A DNA stretch of 64,000 bases, from contig PMTM01000006.1 in NCBI GenBank assembly GCA_003167365.1, positions 1 through 64,000 of the forward strand, written 5' to 3'. Under the pieces are notes generated by a model that ran no database searches, was not told the DNA's origin, and was given only the letters and a program-made list of their open reading frames with translations. The stretch comes from Spartobacteria bacterium. Its GTDB lineage: Bacteria > Verrucomicrobiota > Verrucomicrobiia > Chthoniobacterales > UBA10450. The stretch's first letter is position 1. The number at the start of each line of letters is the position of its first letter. This document shows, piece after piece, positions 18,667 to 26,435 of the stretch. A program made the translations under genes and the position numbers.

Positions 18667-18710
18667 ATCAAGATCGACAACATACAGTTAGTGGAATTGT
18701 CGATCTTGAT
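18667..18710. promoter_or_regulatory. perfect 14-bp inverted repeat in a divergent promoter region
   Basis: Arms atcaagatcgacaa (18667-18680) and ttgtcgatcttgat (18697-18710) around a 16-base spacer, between the divergent sialidase and agmatine deiminase genes. Each arm contains the 11-mer TTGTCGATCTT that recurs across the window. It could be an operator for a dimeric regulator or a paired uptake-type sequence. Confidence 0.55.
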
Positions 18711-18737
18711 TCGGTGTCTGGTCGCGAAACCTTTCCG

Positions 18738-18771
18738 AGTTGAGCATTGGGCGTTGAGCGTTGAGCATTGC
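18738..18771. repeat. short tandem-type intergenic repeat, GTTGAGC(ATT/G)
   Basis: Repeats of gttgagcattg / gcgttgagc. Similar words occur at 21767-21804 upstream of gap and, on the other strand (aacgtcc units), at 25692-25722. The TTG start proposed for agmatine deiminase lies inside it. Confidence 0.55.
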
Positions 18772-19822
18772 TTTAGTGGATCGGAATGCCAAAACTCCCG
18801 CCGAGCTCGGCTACCGCATGCCCGCGGAATGGGAAGCGCATTCCGCGACCTGGCTTTCCTGGCCGCGACGCGAAGGGATCAGTTTCCCCGGCTCATTCGA
18901 TCGCGTCCTGCCGACCTTGCGCGCGCTGGTCGAAGCGCTTATCGAATCGGAACAAGTTTGCATCAATGTTTGTGACGGCGCGCATGAAGCCGAAGTGCGA
19001 GAAGTGTTGCGCGGATTGTCGATGGACCGCATCGCATTTCATCGCATTCCGACGAACGAACCGTGGTGCCGCGACCATGGCCCTATTTTTTTAACACGCG
19101 ATGCCGATCCCAAACTCGCGGTCGTCGATTGGGATTACAATGCCTGGGGCGGCAAGTATCCGCCGTGCGATCTCGACGAAGTTGTGCCGACGCGCGTGGC
19201 GGAAATTCTAGATCTTCCGGTCTTTTATCCGCGCATGATTCTTGAGGGTGGTTCGATCGATGTGAACGGCGCCGGCGTCTTGCTCACCAGCGAATCGTGT
19301 TTGTTGAACCGAAATCGCAATCCACAAATGAGCCGGGAGCAGATCGAACAACGCTTGCGCGATTTTCTTGGCGCTCGTGAAATCCTCTGGCTCGGCGACG
19401 GAATCGAAGGCGACGATACCGATGGTCATATCGACGATCTCGCGCGCTTCGTTTCCGAGCGAACCATCGTCACCGTCGTCGAAGAAAATCGCGACGATGA
19501 AAACTACCGATCGTTGCAAGAAAATCTCGCGCGCCTGCGCGAGATGAAGATCGACGATCACAAGATCGAAATCGTCACTCTGCCGATGCCGAAAAAGATT
19601 GTGCGGGAAGATCTACGGTTGCCCGCGAGCTACGCCAATTTCTACATCGCAAATTCATGTGTGCTTCTTCCAACGTTTGCCGATCCGAACGACGCAGTCG
19701 CGCTATCGATCTTGCAAAAGCTGTTTCCCGATCGGCGAGTAATCGGAATTGATTGTGGTGAACTGATTTGGGGACTGGGCACGTTCCACTGCCTGACGCA
19801 ACAACAGCCCGCTTTCAAATAG
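18761..19822 (+). CDS. aguA: agmatine deiminase
   Basis: Hydrolyses agmatine to N-carbamoylputrescine and ammonia, the second step of the arginine-decarboxylase route to putrescine. Family marks over its 353 residues: GYRMPAEWEAHSATWLSWP, NEPWCRDHGPIFL, WDYNAWGGKYPP, ILEGGSIDVNG, DTDGHIDDLARFV (catalytic Asp/His), and a C-terminal Gly-Cys-like loop read as GLGTFHCLTQQQP with the nucleophilic cysteine. The start is unclear. The frame opens with TTG at 18761 inside a repeat, GTG at 18776 is a plausible alternative, and the conserved part begins by 18818. Its pathway partner is at 35053. Confidence 0.93.
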   Translation: MSIALVDRNAKTPAELGYRMPAEWEAHSATWLSWPRREGISFPGSFDRVLPTLRALVEALIESEQVCINVCDGAHEAEVREVLRGLSMDRIAFHRIPTNEPWCRDHGPIFLTRDADPKLAVVDWDYNAWGGKYPPCDLDEVVPTRVAEILDLPVFYPRMILEGGSIDVNGAGVLLTSESCLLNRNRNPQMSREQIEQRLRDFLGAREILWLGDGIEGDDTDGHIDDLARFVSERTIVTVVEENRDDENYRSLQENLARLREMKIDDHKIEIVTLPMPKKIVREDLRLPASYANFYIANSCVLLPTFADPNDAVALSILQKLFPDRRVIGIDCGELIWGLGTFHCLTQQQPAFK

Positions 19823-19831
19823 TGTTACGAC

Positions 19832-21406
19832 CTAACCTCTCGACTGGCCGTGCAGCAACCGATCGATCGATTGTTGCAGCTGCTTGAACTCTATTTGTTT
19901 TGCCAGCGGCGAGCCCGTGGTCGTGCGTTGATGGATTAGCGAGAATGAGCAGTTCAGGGCGACGCTGATGAGGCTTAGTACGGCGATGACCGCGGTTTTT
20001 CCCGCCGCACGTCGCTCCGACTCAAGCCGAGTCACGCCGACAGCGGCACAAACGATCAAGGCCGGATACAAATCGTGCAGGTAGCGCTCGGTGATGCCGA
20101 CAGTCGCTAGGATGATTCCACCTCCGGCTAAAAGCGTGATGGCGGGAAGTCGCACGCGTCGAATCATGTCACCCGATCCGCGGACAAGGAGTGCGCAACC
20201 AGCCACGGCAAGCAAGGTCAACGCCGGCATGCTCGTCGGGTAAGTGGAAAAGCCTTCCACCACATCGATCGCGGGCGAGCCGACGATCATCGGGTCTCGC
20301 GAAGGAAAAACCCACGGGAAATTGCGATCGAACGAGACGCCGTGCAGGCCGAAGTAGGTCGCGAGTGTCGTCGGAATATTTTCGATATGAATTTGGCGTC
20401 CACTCGTGATCTGCATCCGGACGGGAATCTGCTTGTAAAAATTGTAATATTGCAACGGAACACCGTTGAGCGTTCGAAACTTCGCGTAGTTCACGCCGAA
20501 GTACGTGGCCACCGTAACGGAAACTGCGATCGCCGCGATCAGCGCGTGCTGGAATGGCTTGGCGGTCACGCCAAAAGCGAGCCAGGAATGCGCGGCTTGC
20601 GGGTTTGCGATCGCCCGCCAAATCAAAATCCCGATCAGCGAACACATGGCAAGCAGTGTGCCCGTGCCAACCGTGGCGCGGGAATGAAAGGACATGAAGG
20701 CGAAGAGGCTCGCCAGCGCCAACAAACCAAGGCTCGGTTTCGCGAAATATTTCAAGAGCGTCCATGCGAACAACAGCCCGAAGGTCCCGCCCCACATGAT
20801 CGCCTCATGGTAAGTGAACGAACGGCCGATCAGGAAAACGTTCGTTGAGCCGATGCCGGCGCAAAGGATGAAGAGTGAATGCAGGACGCGCTGAGTACGC
20901 GTCGTGACTGCGTCGCGGCGAATGAGCCGTAGGATTCGATACGCACAGATCAAGTTGATTGCGCACGCGATCATCATCATGAGGCGGCTCCATAAGCCAT
21001 CCATCCCATCGAAAGCAACGATCAATGGGAGGCGCAGCAGCGCGGGAGCGATTCCAAAATATCCGTAAGTCTTGCCTTCGAAAACGAACGCTTCGGAAGC
21101 GATCGCGGTTGGCGGCACATTCAGACGGCCGTCAATCATGGACAACGCCTGGGCGTCGTAAAAACCGCAGAACTGTTCCGGTTCAAAAAAATTCCAGTCA
21201 CCCCAGGTCACGAACCAGGCGCAAACCACCAGAGAGATAAGGAAACTTGGCAGGATGTAGGCGTGGTTACGCCAGACTTTGGACCACCACCGGTGCGTAG
21301 TGATCGACTCAGCGCTATTCCGGTCCGTACCGCTGGAAAGTTTAAGAGCAAACGGGGTTTCGACTCCTGGCATGCCCCGATGCAAAGCAGGCGGCGAGCC
21401 CAGCAA
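19832..21406 (-). CDS. polytopic membrane protein of unknown function (GT-C-like topology)
   Basis: Up to 524 residues with about ten or more hydrophobic helices (for example LPSFLISLVVCAWFVTW, LMMMIACAINLICAY, AFQHALIAAIAVSVTVATYF-like and MPALTLLAVAGCALLV) and a long extracytoplasmic segment rich in aromatic residues. A soluble loop after helix 1 has FEPEQFCGFYDAQALSMIDGRL, where the acidic cluster recalls the first loop of GT-C glycosyltransferases. I do not recognise a definite family. An ATG at 21373 (MPGVETPFALKL) would drop 11 residues. It is convergent with aguA, 9 bases apart. Confidence 0.7.
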   Translation of the reverse strand: MLGSPPALHRGMPGVETPFALKLSSGTDRNSAESITTHRWWSKVWRNHAYILPSFLISLVVCAWFVTWGDWNFFEPEQFCGFYDAQALSMIDGRLNVPPTAIASEAFVFEGKTYGYFGIAPALLRLPLIVAFDGMDGLWSRLMMMIACAINLICAYRILRLIRRDAVTTRTQRVLHSLFILCAGIGSTNVFLIGRSFTYHEAIMWGGTFGLLFAWTLLKYFAKPSLGLLALASLFAFMSFHSRATVGTGTLLAMCSLIGILIWRAIANPQAAHSWLAFGVTAKPFQHALIAAIAVSVTVATYFGVNYAKFRTLNGVPLQYYNFYKQIPVRMQITSGRQIHIENIPTTLATYFGLHGVSFDRNFPWVFPSRDPMIVGSPAIDVVEGFSTYPTSMPALTLLAVAGCALLVRGSGDMIRRVRLPAITLLAGGGIILATVGITERYLHDLYPALIVCAAVGVTRLESERRAAGKTAVIAVLSLISVALNCSFSLIHQRTTTGSPLAKQIEFKQLQQSIDRLLHGQSRG

Positions 21407-21420
21407 ATTCTACTCTGCGG

Positions 21421-21714
21421 TTAATCGTCGGCGAACGGCGCGGGCTTGTAGCCGCTTTTCAAGATTGCGTCGTGTAAATCGGGCGGATGCGTCTTGCGCG
21501 CGTCGAAGGTGACGATCACCCGCTCGCGCGGGGGATCGACCATCACGTCTTGCACGCCATTTATTTTCATCAGCACGGGCCGCAGTTTTCGCACACATTC
21601 GTCACAATCTTCGCCTTCGGTTGCGATCTCGATCGTTTCCATAATCGGATGATCGGCGTGTTCGGGATTGTGCGGATCGCTCGGATCCGGGTCGTTTGGT
21701 CGGGCTGGGTCCAT
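21421..21714 (-). CDS. heavy-metal-associated (HMA) domain protein
   Basis: A 97-residue soluble protein. After an acidic, proline-rich N-terminal tail (repeated D-P dipeptides, residues 1-22), residues 25-95 form a ferredoxin-like HMA fold: EDCDECVRKLRPVLMKINGV, VDPPRERVIVTFD and LHDAILKSGYKPAPF. The metal site reads CDEC, a CxxC without the usual preceding M/T-x. The fold suggests copper or other soft-metal binding as in CopZ; no ATPase is next to it. An internal ATG at 21642 gives a minimal domain. It lies 14 bases upstream of the membrane gene and is probably co-transcribed with it. Confidence 0.8.
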   Translation of the reverse strand: MDPARPNDPDPSDPHNPEHADHPIMETIEIATEGEDCDECVRKLRPVLMKINGVQDVMVDPPRERVIVTFDARKTHPPDLHDAILKSGYKPAPFADD

Positions 21715-21830
21715 GCTTGTCCTTATCTTACGTGTGCCAATGGCTCCGTGGTCGCCTCATATCTTGGATGTTGCGCGTTGAACGTTGAGCGTTTCACGTT
21801 TAACGGTCTAACCTTTCAAACTTCATTCCT

Positions 21831-22832
21831 ATGGCAAATTACGGCATTAACGGTTTCGGGCGCATCGGTCGCAATGTTCTGCGGGCCATGTCGCAAAAAG
21901 ACGTTCAAAAAGTCGGCGCGATCAACGATCTCACCGACACGCATACGCTCGCGCATCTGCTCAAGTGGGACTCGGTGCATGGCAAATTCGACGGCGAGAT
22001 CGGTTACGACGATCAGAACATTATCGTGCGTGGCCACAAGATTAAGGTCCTGAAGGAACGCGACCCGGGCAACCTGCCGTGGAAAGATTTGGGCGTCGAT
22101 GTTGTACTGGAATCCACCGGTTTCTTCACCAGTCGCGACAAAGCCGAGCTGCATATTAACAAAGGCGGCGCGAAGCGTGTGCTCATTAGCGCGCCGGCGA
22201 AGAATCCCGACGCAACCATTTGCATCGGCATCAACGACCAGGTTTACGATCCGGCGAAACACACCGTCGTCTCAAACGCGAGTTGCACGACCAATTGCCT
22301 CGCGCCGCTGGCCAAGGTTCTGCACGACAATTTTGGCATTTTGCACGGATTCATGAGCACGATCCACAGCTACACAAACGACCAGCGCATTCTCGATCTT
22401 CCGCACGAAGATTTGCGGCGGGCGCGCGCGGCAGCGTTGAGCATTATTCCATCGAGCACGGGCGCGGCGAAGGCGATCGGCGAAGTGATTCCGGAGTTGA
22501 AGGGAAAACTAAATGGTGGCGCGTTTCGCGTGCCGACACCGGATGGATCGGTCACCGATTTCACCGCCGTGCTGGAGAAAGACGCAACGGTTGATTCGAT
22601 CAACGAGGCATTCAAGAAGGCGGCCGCCGACAAGAGTTTCAAAGGCGTGCTCGAATACAGTGAGGATCCGCTGGTTTCACAGGACATCATCGGCAACCCG
22701 CACTCCTGCATTTTCGATAGCAAGATAACGCTGACGCTCGGGAACCGTTTCGTGAAGGTCGTCGGATGGTACGACAACGAGTGGGGTTACAGCAATCGCT
22801 GCGTCGAGATGCTGGCGATGCTTTCCAAATAA
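21831..22832 (+). CDS. gap: glyceraldehyde-3-phosphate dehydrogenase
   Basis: NAD-dependent oxidative phosphorylation of glyceraldehyde 3-phosphate. 333 residues with the NAD fold NGFGRIGRNVLRAM, the active-site SCTTNCLAP (nucleophile Cys about 153), HSYTNDQRILD and the C-terminal WYDNEWGYSNRCVEM. First gene of gap-pgk-tpiA. There is no clear Shine-Dalgarno before the ATG, and a GTTGA-type repeat lies just upstream. Confidence 0.98.
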   Translation: MANYGINGFGRIGRNVLRAMSQKDVQKVGAINDLTDTHTLAHLLKWDSVHGKFDGEIGYDDQNIIVRGHKIKVLKERDPGNLPWKDLGVDVVLESTGFFTSRDKAELHINKGGAKRVLISAPAKNPDATICIGINDQVYDPAKHTVVSNASCTTNCLAPLAKVLHDNFGILHGFMSTIHSYTNDQRILDLPHEDLRRARAAALSIIPSSTGAAKAIGEVIPELKGKLNGGAFRVPTPDGSVTDFTAVLEKDATVDSINEAFKKAAADKSFKGVLEYSEDPLVSQDIIGNPHSCIFDSKITLTLGNRFVKVVGWYDNEWGYSNRCVEMLAMLSK

Positions 22833-22843
22833 TCGCGAAGCAT

Positions 22844-22866
22844 GTCATCCCGAGTGAAACGATGAC
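22844..22866. repeat. minimal TCATCCCGAG-type palindrome
   Basis: Only the two outer edges remain (gtcatcccgag ... gatgac), between gap and pgk. Looks like a deletion form of the 80-135 bp family members. Confidence 0.55.
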
Positions 22867-22874
22867 AGCGCACA

Positions 22875-24086
22875 ATGAATAAGCTTTCTATTCGCGATAT
22901 CGATGTTCGTGGCAAACGCGTGCTTGTGCGCGTGGACTTCAATGTGCCGACCGAGGAACGCGCCGGCAAGATCCAGATCACCGACGACACGCGCATTCGC
23001 GAAAGCTTGCGGACGATCAATTATCTGCGCGAGAACGGGGCAAAAGCGATTTTGATGTCGCACATGGGCCGCCCCAAGGGTCAGCGTGTCGAAGAATATT
23101 CGCTTCGGCCGATCGCCGATTATCTGCACACACTCATTAATCACCCGGTTGCCTTCAGTCGCGACACGATCGGGATAGAGCCGGAAGAAATTATCGCGAA
23201 CATGCAGGAAGGCGATGTGGCATTACTCGAAAACCTTCGCTTTCAACCCGAGGAAGAAGCGAACGATCCGAAGTTCGCCGAAGCGCTGGCCAAGCTCGGC
23301 GACATTTATGTGAACGACGCGTTCGGCACGGCACATCGCGCGCATGCATCGACCGTGGGAATCACAAAGTTCATCAAGCAATCAGCCATGGGGTTCCTGA
23401 TGGAGAAGGAGCTGAAATATCTCCATGAAGAACTCGATGATCCGGCAAAGCCGTTCCTCGTTATCATGGGCGGCGCCAAAGTTTCCGACAAAATCGGCGT
23501 GCTCAAGGCGCTTATGGAAAAGGCGGATACGATTTTGATCGGCGGCGCAATGGCGAACACATTTTTTAAGGCGCAGGGAATCCCGATCGGAAAGAGCCGG
23601 GTCGAGGCCGACAAGCTCGATCTGGCCAACGAACTTGTCGATCTGGCCAAGAAGCGCGGCGTGAAATTGGTTTTGCCAGTCGATGTTGTGGAAACCCAGG
23701 AGATTCGCGCTGGCGCGCCGATTCGAAATACCCCGCGACTATCGCCGAAACGTGGAATTGATGATGGCTGGCTGGCGGTTGATATCGGCAGCGCCACGAT
23801 TGCGCTTTTTCAGGAAGAAATCGCGAAGGCCAAAATAATTCTGTGGAACGGACCGGTCGGTATTTTTGAGATTCCGGATTTTGCGGAAGGCACTTTCGCG
23901 ATTGCGGAGGCGCTGGCGAAATCGAACGCGACGACGATCATCGGCGGTGGCGATTCCGTGACCGCGGTGAAACAAGCGGGATTGGCCGAGAAAATGACTT
24001 TCATTTCGACCGGCGGCGGCGCGTCGTTGGAGTTACTCGAAGGCAAAGAGCTTCCCGGCGTCGCGGCGCTGACAGACAAGAACTAG
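22875..24086 (+). CDS. pgk: phosphoglycerate kinase
   Basis: Transfers the acyl phosphate of 1,3-bisphosphoglycerate to ADP. 403 residues with RVLVRVDFNVP, SHMGRPKG, LLENLRFQPEEEAND, NDAFGTAHRAHAST, the hinge region IMGGAKVSDKIGVL, and the nucleotide-binding GGGDSVTAV and STGGGASLELLEGK. Starts 42 bases after gap; the gap holds a minimal palindrome. Confidence 0.98.
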   Translation: MNKLSIRDIDVRGKRVLVRVDFNVPTEERAGKIQITDDTRIRESLRTINYLRENGAKAILMSHMGRPKGQRVEEYSLRPIADYLHTLINHPVAFSRDTIGIEPEEIIANMQEGDVALLENLRFQPEEEANDPKFAEALAKLGDIYVNDAFGTAHRAHASTVGITKFIKQSAMGFLMEKELKYLHEELDDPAKPFLVIMGGAKVSDKIGVLKALMEKADTILIGGAMANTFFKAQGIPIGKSRVEADKLDLANELVDLAKKRGVKLVLPVDVVETQEIRAGAPIRNTPRLSPKRGIDDGWLAVDIGSATIALFQEEIAKAKIILWNGPVGIFEIPDFAEGTFAIAEALAKSNATTIIGGGDSVTAVKQAGLAEKMTFISTGGGASLELLEGKELPGVAALTDKN

Positions 24087-24164
24087 ACAGGATTCACAAG
24101 ATTAACAGGATAAAGGAAATTGGTTCTGCCGCAGTCTTTGTGAATAATCCTGCAAAATCCTGTC
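24086..24164. repeat. palindromic repeat, ACAGGAT type
   Basis: Left part gacaggattcacaagattaa, right part aatcctgcaaaatcctgtc; fills the pgk-tpiA gap. Partner of 6357-6415. Confidence 0.75.
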
Positions 24165-24174
24165 GAAAACACCC

Positions 24175-24942
24175 ATGCGCAAAAAAATCGTAGCCGCGAA
24201 TTGGAAGATGAACATGACACAGGCCGAGTCGGCCCGGTTCGTGGAATCGTTGCTGGTCGATCTTGGCGATATTTTAGATGTCGAGGTCGTCATCATTCCG
24301 CCGTTCACCGCCATCGCAAGAGTAACGGAATCGCTGGGCAAAGCGCAGAACATTAAGGTCGGCGCGCAAAATATGCACTGGGAACGGAATGGCGCGTTTA
24401 CCGGCGAGATTTCCTCGGCGTTGCTGCGCGATCTGTTTGTGCGTTATGTCGTGCTCGGTCACAGCGAACGGCGCTCGCTCTTTGGCGAGACCGATGAAAT
24501 GGTGAACCTCAAAGTGCGCGCGGCGCATGAGGCGGCTTTGCGTCCCATCGTTTGCGTCGGTGAAACGCTCGAGCAACGCGAGAAGGGGAAAGTTGAGAAA
24601 GTGTTATCGACTCAATTGCGCGGCAGCCTCGCTGATCTCGGCGAAAAAGAATTGCTGGAAACGGTTATCGCTTACGAGCCCGTCTGGGCCATCGGCACCG
24701 GGAAAGTGGCAACTGCGGCGCAAGCACAGGAAGCGCACGCATTTATTCGCGGGACACTGAGTAAAATCTCCGATGAAACGACGGCGGATAAAATCCGCAT
24801 TCAATACGGCGGCAGCGTCAAACCGGACAACGCGCGCGAGCTCATGTCGCAAGCCGATATCGATGGCGCTTTGGTCGGCGGCGCGAGTCTCGATCCGCGC
24901 AGTTTCGCGCAGATCGTGAAAGCAGCGCAAAAGGAAGAATAG
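24175..24942 (+). CDS. tpiA: triosephosphate isomerase
   Basis: Interconverts dihydroxyacetone phosphate and glyceraldehyde 3-phosphate. 255 residues with AANWKMNMT (catalytic Lys), LGHSERRSLFGE (catalytic His), AYEPVWAIGTGKVAT (catalytic Glu and loop 6) and YGGSVKPDNA. Third gene of the glycolytic operon. Confidence 0.98.
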   Translation: MRKKIVAANWKMNMTQAESARFVESLLVDLGDILDVEVVIIPPFTAIARVTESLGKAQNIKVGAQNMHWERNGAFTGEISSALLRDLFVRYVVLGHSERRSLFGETDEMVNLKVRAAHEAALRPIVCVGETLEQREKGKVEKVLSTQLRGSLADLGEKELLETVIAYEPVWAIGTGKVATAAQAQEAHAFIRGTLSKISDETTADKIRIQYGGSVKPDNARELMSQADIDGALVGGASLDPRSFAQIVKAAQKEE

Positions 24943-24945
24943 CCA

Positions 24946-25007
24946 TAGTGGCGCTCGCCGCGGCGAGCGCAGGATCCAAAGAATTGCGGCTGAGACAGCC
25001 GCCGCTA
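24946..25007. repeat. two adjacent hairpins, TAGTGGCG type
   Basis: Edges tagtggcg and cgccgcta are roughly inverted. Inside are gcgctcgccgcggcgagcgc and gcggctgagacagccgc, two strong hairpins between convergent tpiA and the LolA-like gene. They could act as a bidirectional transcript end. Confidence 0.65.
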
Positions 25008-25009
25008 GA

Positions 25010-25678
25010 TCATTTCTTGATCTCAAGGTACGTGCGCGATTGCACGTGGTTGGTGCCGGGCTGCATTTCTTCAATCCGCATTTGTTTTAAAAACCAGCGG
25101 TTGTCGATCTTCTGCGCGGAGATGACTTCGAATCGCTTCACCATCTGGCCCATCGCGTCGTAGCCCTCCATCCGCATCAACGCGCCGCTCCCCTTGTCGA
25201 TCCACAAGAGAACGTTGGCGTATTGCGAGTCGCGCGATGGCGGACGCAGTTGCAGCTTCCAGCAGTTCCGCGTGCGAACATTCTCTTGGCCGATCACGGC
25301 CACGTTCGTCCAGTAAAGAAATTTGAGCGCAAGATCTTCATAAGCGACGTTTGTCCCGCGAATTTTGTGGTCGAACTGGGCCGGGGAAATTTTCTCAATT
25401 CCGGCGCGTGTAATTTCGTCGAGCCGCGATTCCTTTTCGCCGAGCTGCAACTGGAGCGCCTCGTCCGGATTCGAAAAGATGTAACGCACGATCGGCCCGC
25501 TTTGGATCAACTTAAACGGCACGACGATTTCATTTTCGCGAAGCTGTCCTTGCAGGTCGATTTGCTGCTGTGCCTGGCGCATCCGGACGGAAGCGAGAAT
25601 CTCTTGCGCGGATGGCGCGGGCTCGGCCGAGGCAAGAGGAGCCAGGGCGAGAGCGAGGATGAGGCAACGTGAAATCAT
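25010..25678 (-). CDS. LolA-like outer-membrane lipoprotein-sorting protein
   Basis: About 222 residues with a signal peptide (MISRCLILALALAPLASA). The rest fits the lipoprotein-sorting beta-fold family: LQGQLRENEIVVPFKLIQSG, VRYIFSNPDEALQLQL, YEDLALKFLYW, CWKLQLRPPSRDSQYANVLLWIDKGSGALMRMEG given here only in outline, and a C-terminal VISAQKIDNRWFLKQMRIEE. This is the variant seen beside transporters and RND systems rather than the classical LolA chaperone. I chose the ATG at 25678; an upstream ATG would run through a 7-bp tandem repeat. It is divergent from the PAP2 cassette. Confidence 0.78.
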   Translation of the reverse strand: MISRCLILALALAPLASAEPAPSAQEILASVRMRQAQQQIDLQGQLRENEIVVPFKLIQSGPIVRYIFSNPDEALQLQLGEKESRLDEITRAGIEKISPAQFDHKIRGTNVAYEDLALKFLYWTNVAVIGQENVRTRNCWKLQLRPPSRDSQYANVLLWIDKGSGALMRMEGYDAMGQMVKRFEVISAQKIDNRWFLKQMRIEEMQPGTNHVQSRTYLEIKK

Positions 25679-25691
25679 CGGCGAGTTGGCG

Positions 25692-25722
25692 GAACGTCCA
25701 ACGTCCAACGTCCAACGTCCAA
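25692..25722. repeat. 7-bp tandem repeat (aacgtcc)x4
   Basis: Four aacgtcc units plus a partial unit in the divergent spacer between the LolA-like and PAP2 genes. Related in wording to the GTTGAGC and GTTGGAC repeats near 18738 and 21767. Confidence 0.75.
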
Positions 25723-25784
25723 CACCGAATGCTGATGCTTCGACCTTTAACGTTACTTACGAATCACTTATCGTGAACGCGAGG

Positions 25785-26435
25785 ATGGACCAGACTCTTT
25801 TTCATCTTATCAATGAACGGTGGACAAATCCCGCTCTCGATTTGTTCATGGCCGCGATCAGCAACGCGGCAATCTGGAAACCCCTGGTGGTTGTAACCGT
25901 CCTCCTCGCCATCGTCTTCGGCGGTTTCAAGGCGCGTGCTTGTATCCTATGCATGCTCCTGTCATTACTCATCGCCGAACAATGCACTAGTGTTTTGAAA
26001 TCGGCCTTCGATCGGCGCCGTCCGAAACAAGTTCAAGTCGTGCGCATGGTTGAGTTACAAAAAGCGCAGCCGGAGTTCCTAACGTTGTTCAAGAAACCGA
26101 AAATCCGCTATTCCGATCAATCGGATCACAATAACTCAGGTCCATCTTTCCCGTCCGGACACATGTCGAACAACACGGTGGTGGCGGTGTGCTTGACGCT
26201 TTTCTACCGTCGACGCGGCTCGCTTTATTGGATCATGACATTGGCCATTGGTTACTCGCGTATTTATCTGGGGGCGCATTGGCCGAGCGACGTGTTCGCG
26301 ACTGCGTTTCTGGCCGCGGGAGAAACTTTGCTCGTCCTCGCCTTGCTTGAGTTGCTTTGGCGATGGATGGCGTCGCGCTTCGTGCCGGCAGTTTACGAGC
26401 GTCATCGAAGTTTGGCCATCGATCCTGGCGAATGA
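25785..26435 (+). CDS. PAP2-family membrane phosphatase
   Basis: A 216-residue polytopic protein. The three PAP2 phosphatase motifs are visible: KSAFDRRRPKQ (motif 1), FPSGHMSNN (motif 2, catalytic His) and SRIYLGAHWPSDVF (motif 3). Likely acts on a lipid pyrophosphate, such as undecaprenyl or phosphatidylglycerol phosphate, on the outer face of the inner membrane. I chose the ATG at 25785, preceded directly by GAGG; a GTG at 25773 is possible. Its stop overlaps the start of the next gene as ATGA, so the GT39 enzyme is translationally coupled to it. Confidence 0.88.
   Translation: MDQTLFHLINERWTNPALDLFMAAISNAAIWKPLVVVTVLLAIVFGGFKARACILCMLLSLLIAEQCTSVLKSAFDRRRPKQVQVVRMVELQKAQPEFLTLFKKPKIRYSDQSDHNNSGPSFPSGHMSNNTVVAVCLTLFYRRRGSLYWIMTLAIGYSRIYLGAHWPSDVFATAFLAAGETLLVLALLELLWRWMASRFVPAVYERHRSLAIDPGE

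Noticed and set aside
20169-20795. A 208-codon frame offset within the polytopic membrane gene
   Set aside because: Charged, Arg-rich composition typical of an out-of-frame reading; the overlapping frame has proper membrane helices.
25692-25722. Possible CRISPR or iteron array
   Set aside because: Units are only 7 bp with no spacers, and no cas or replication gene is near. It is a simple tandem repeat.
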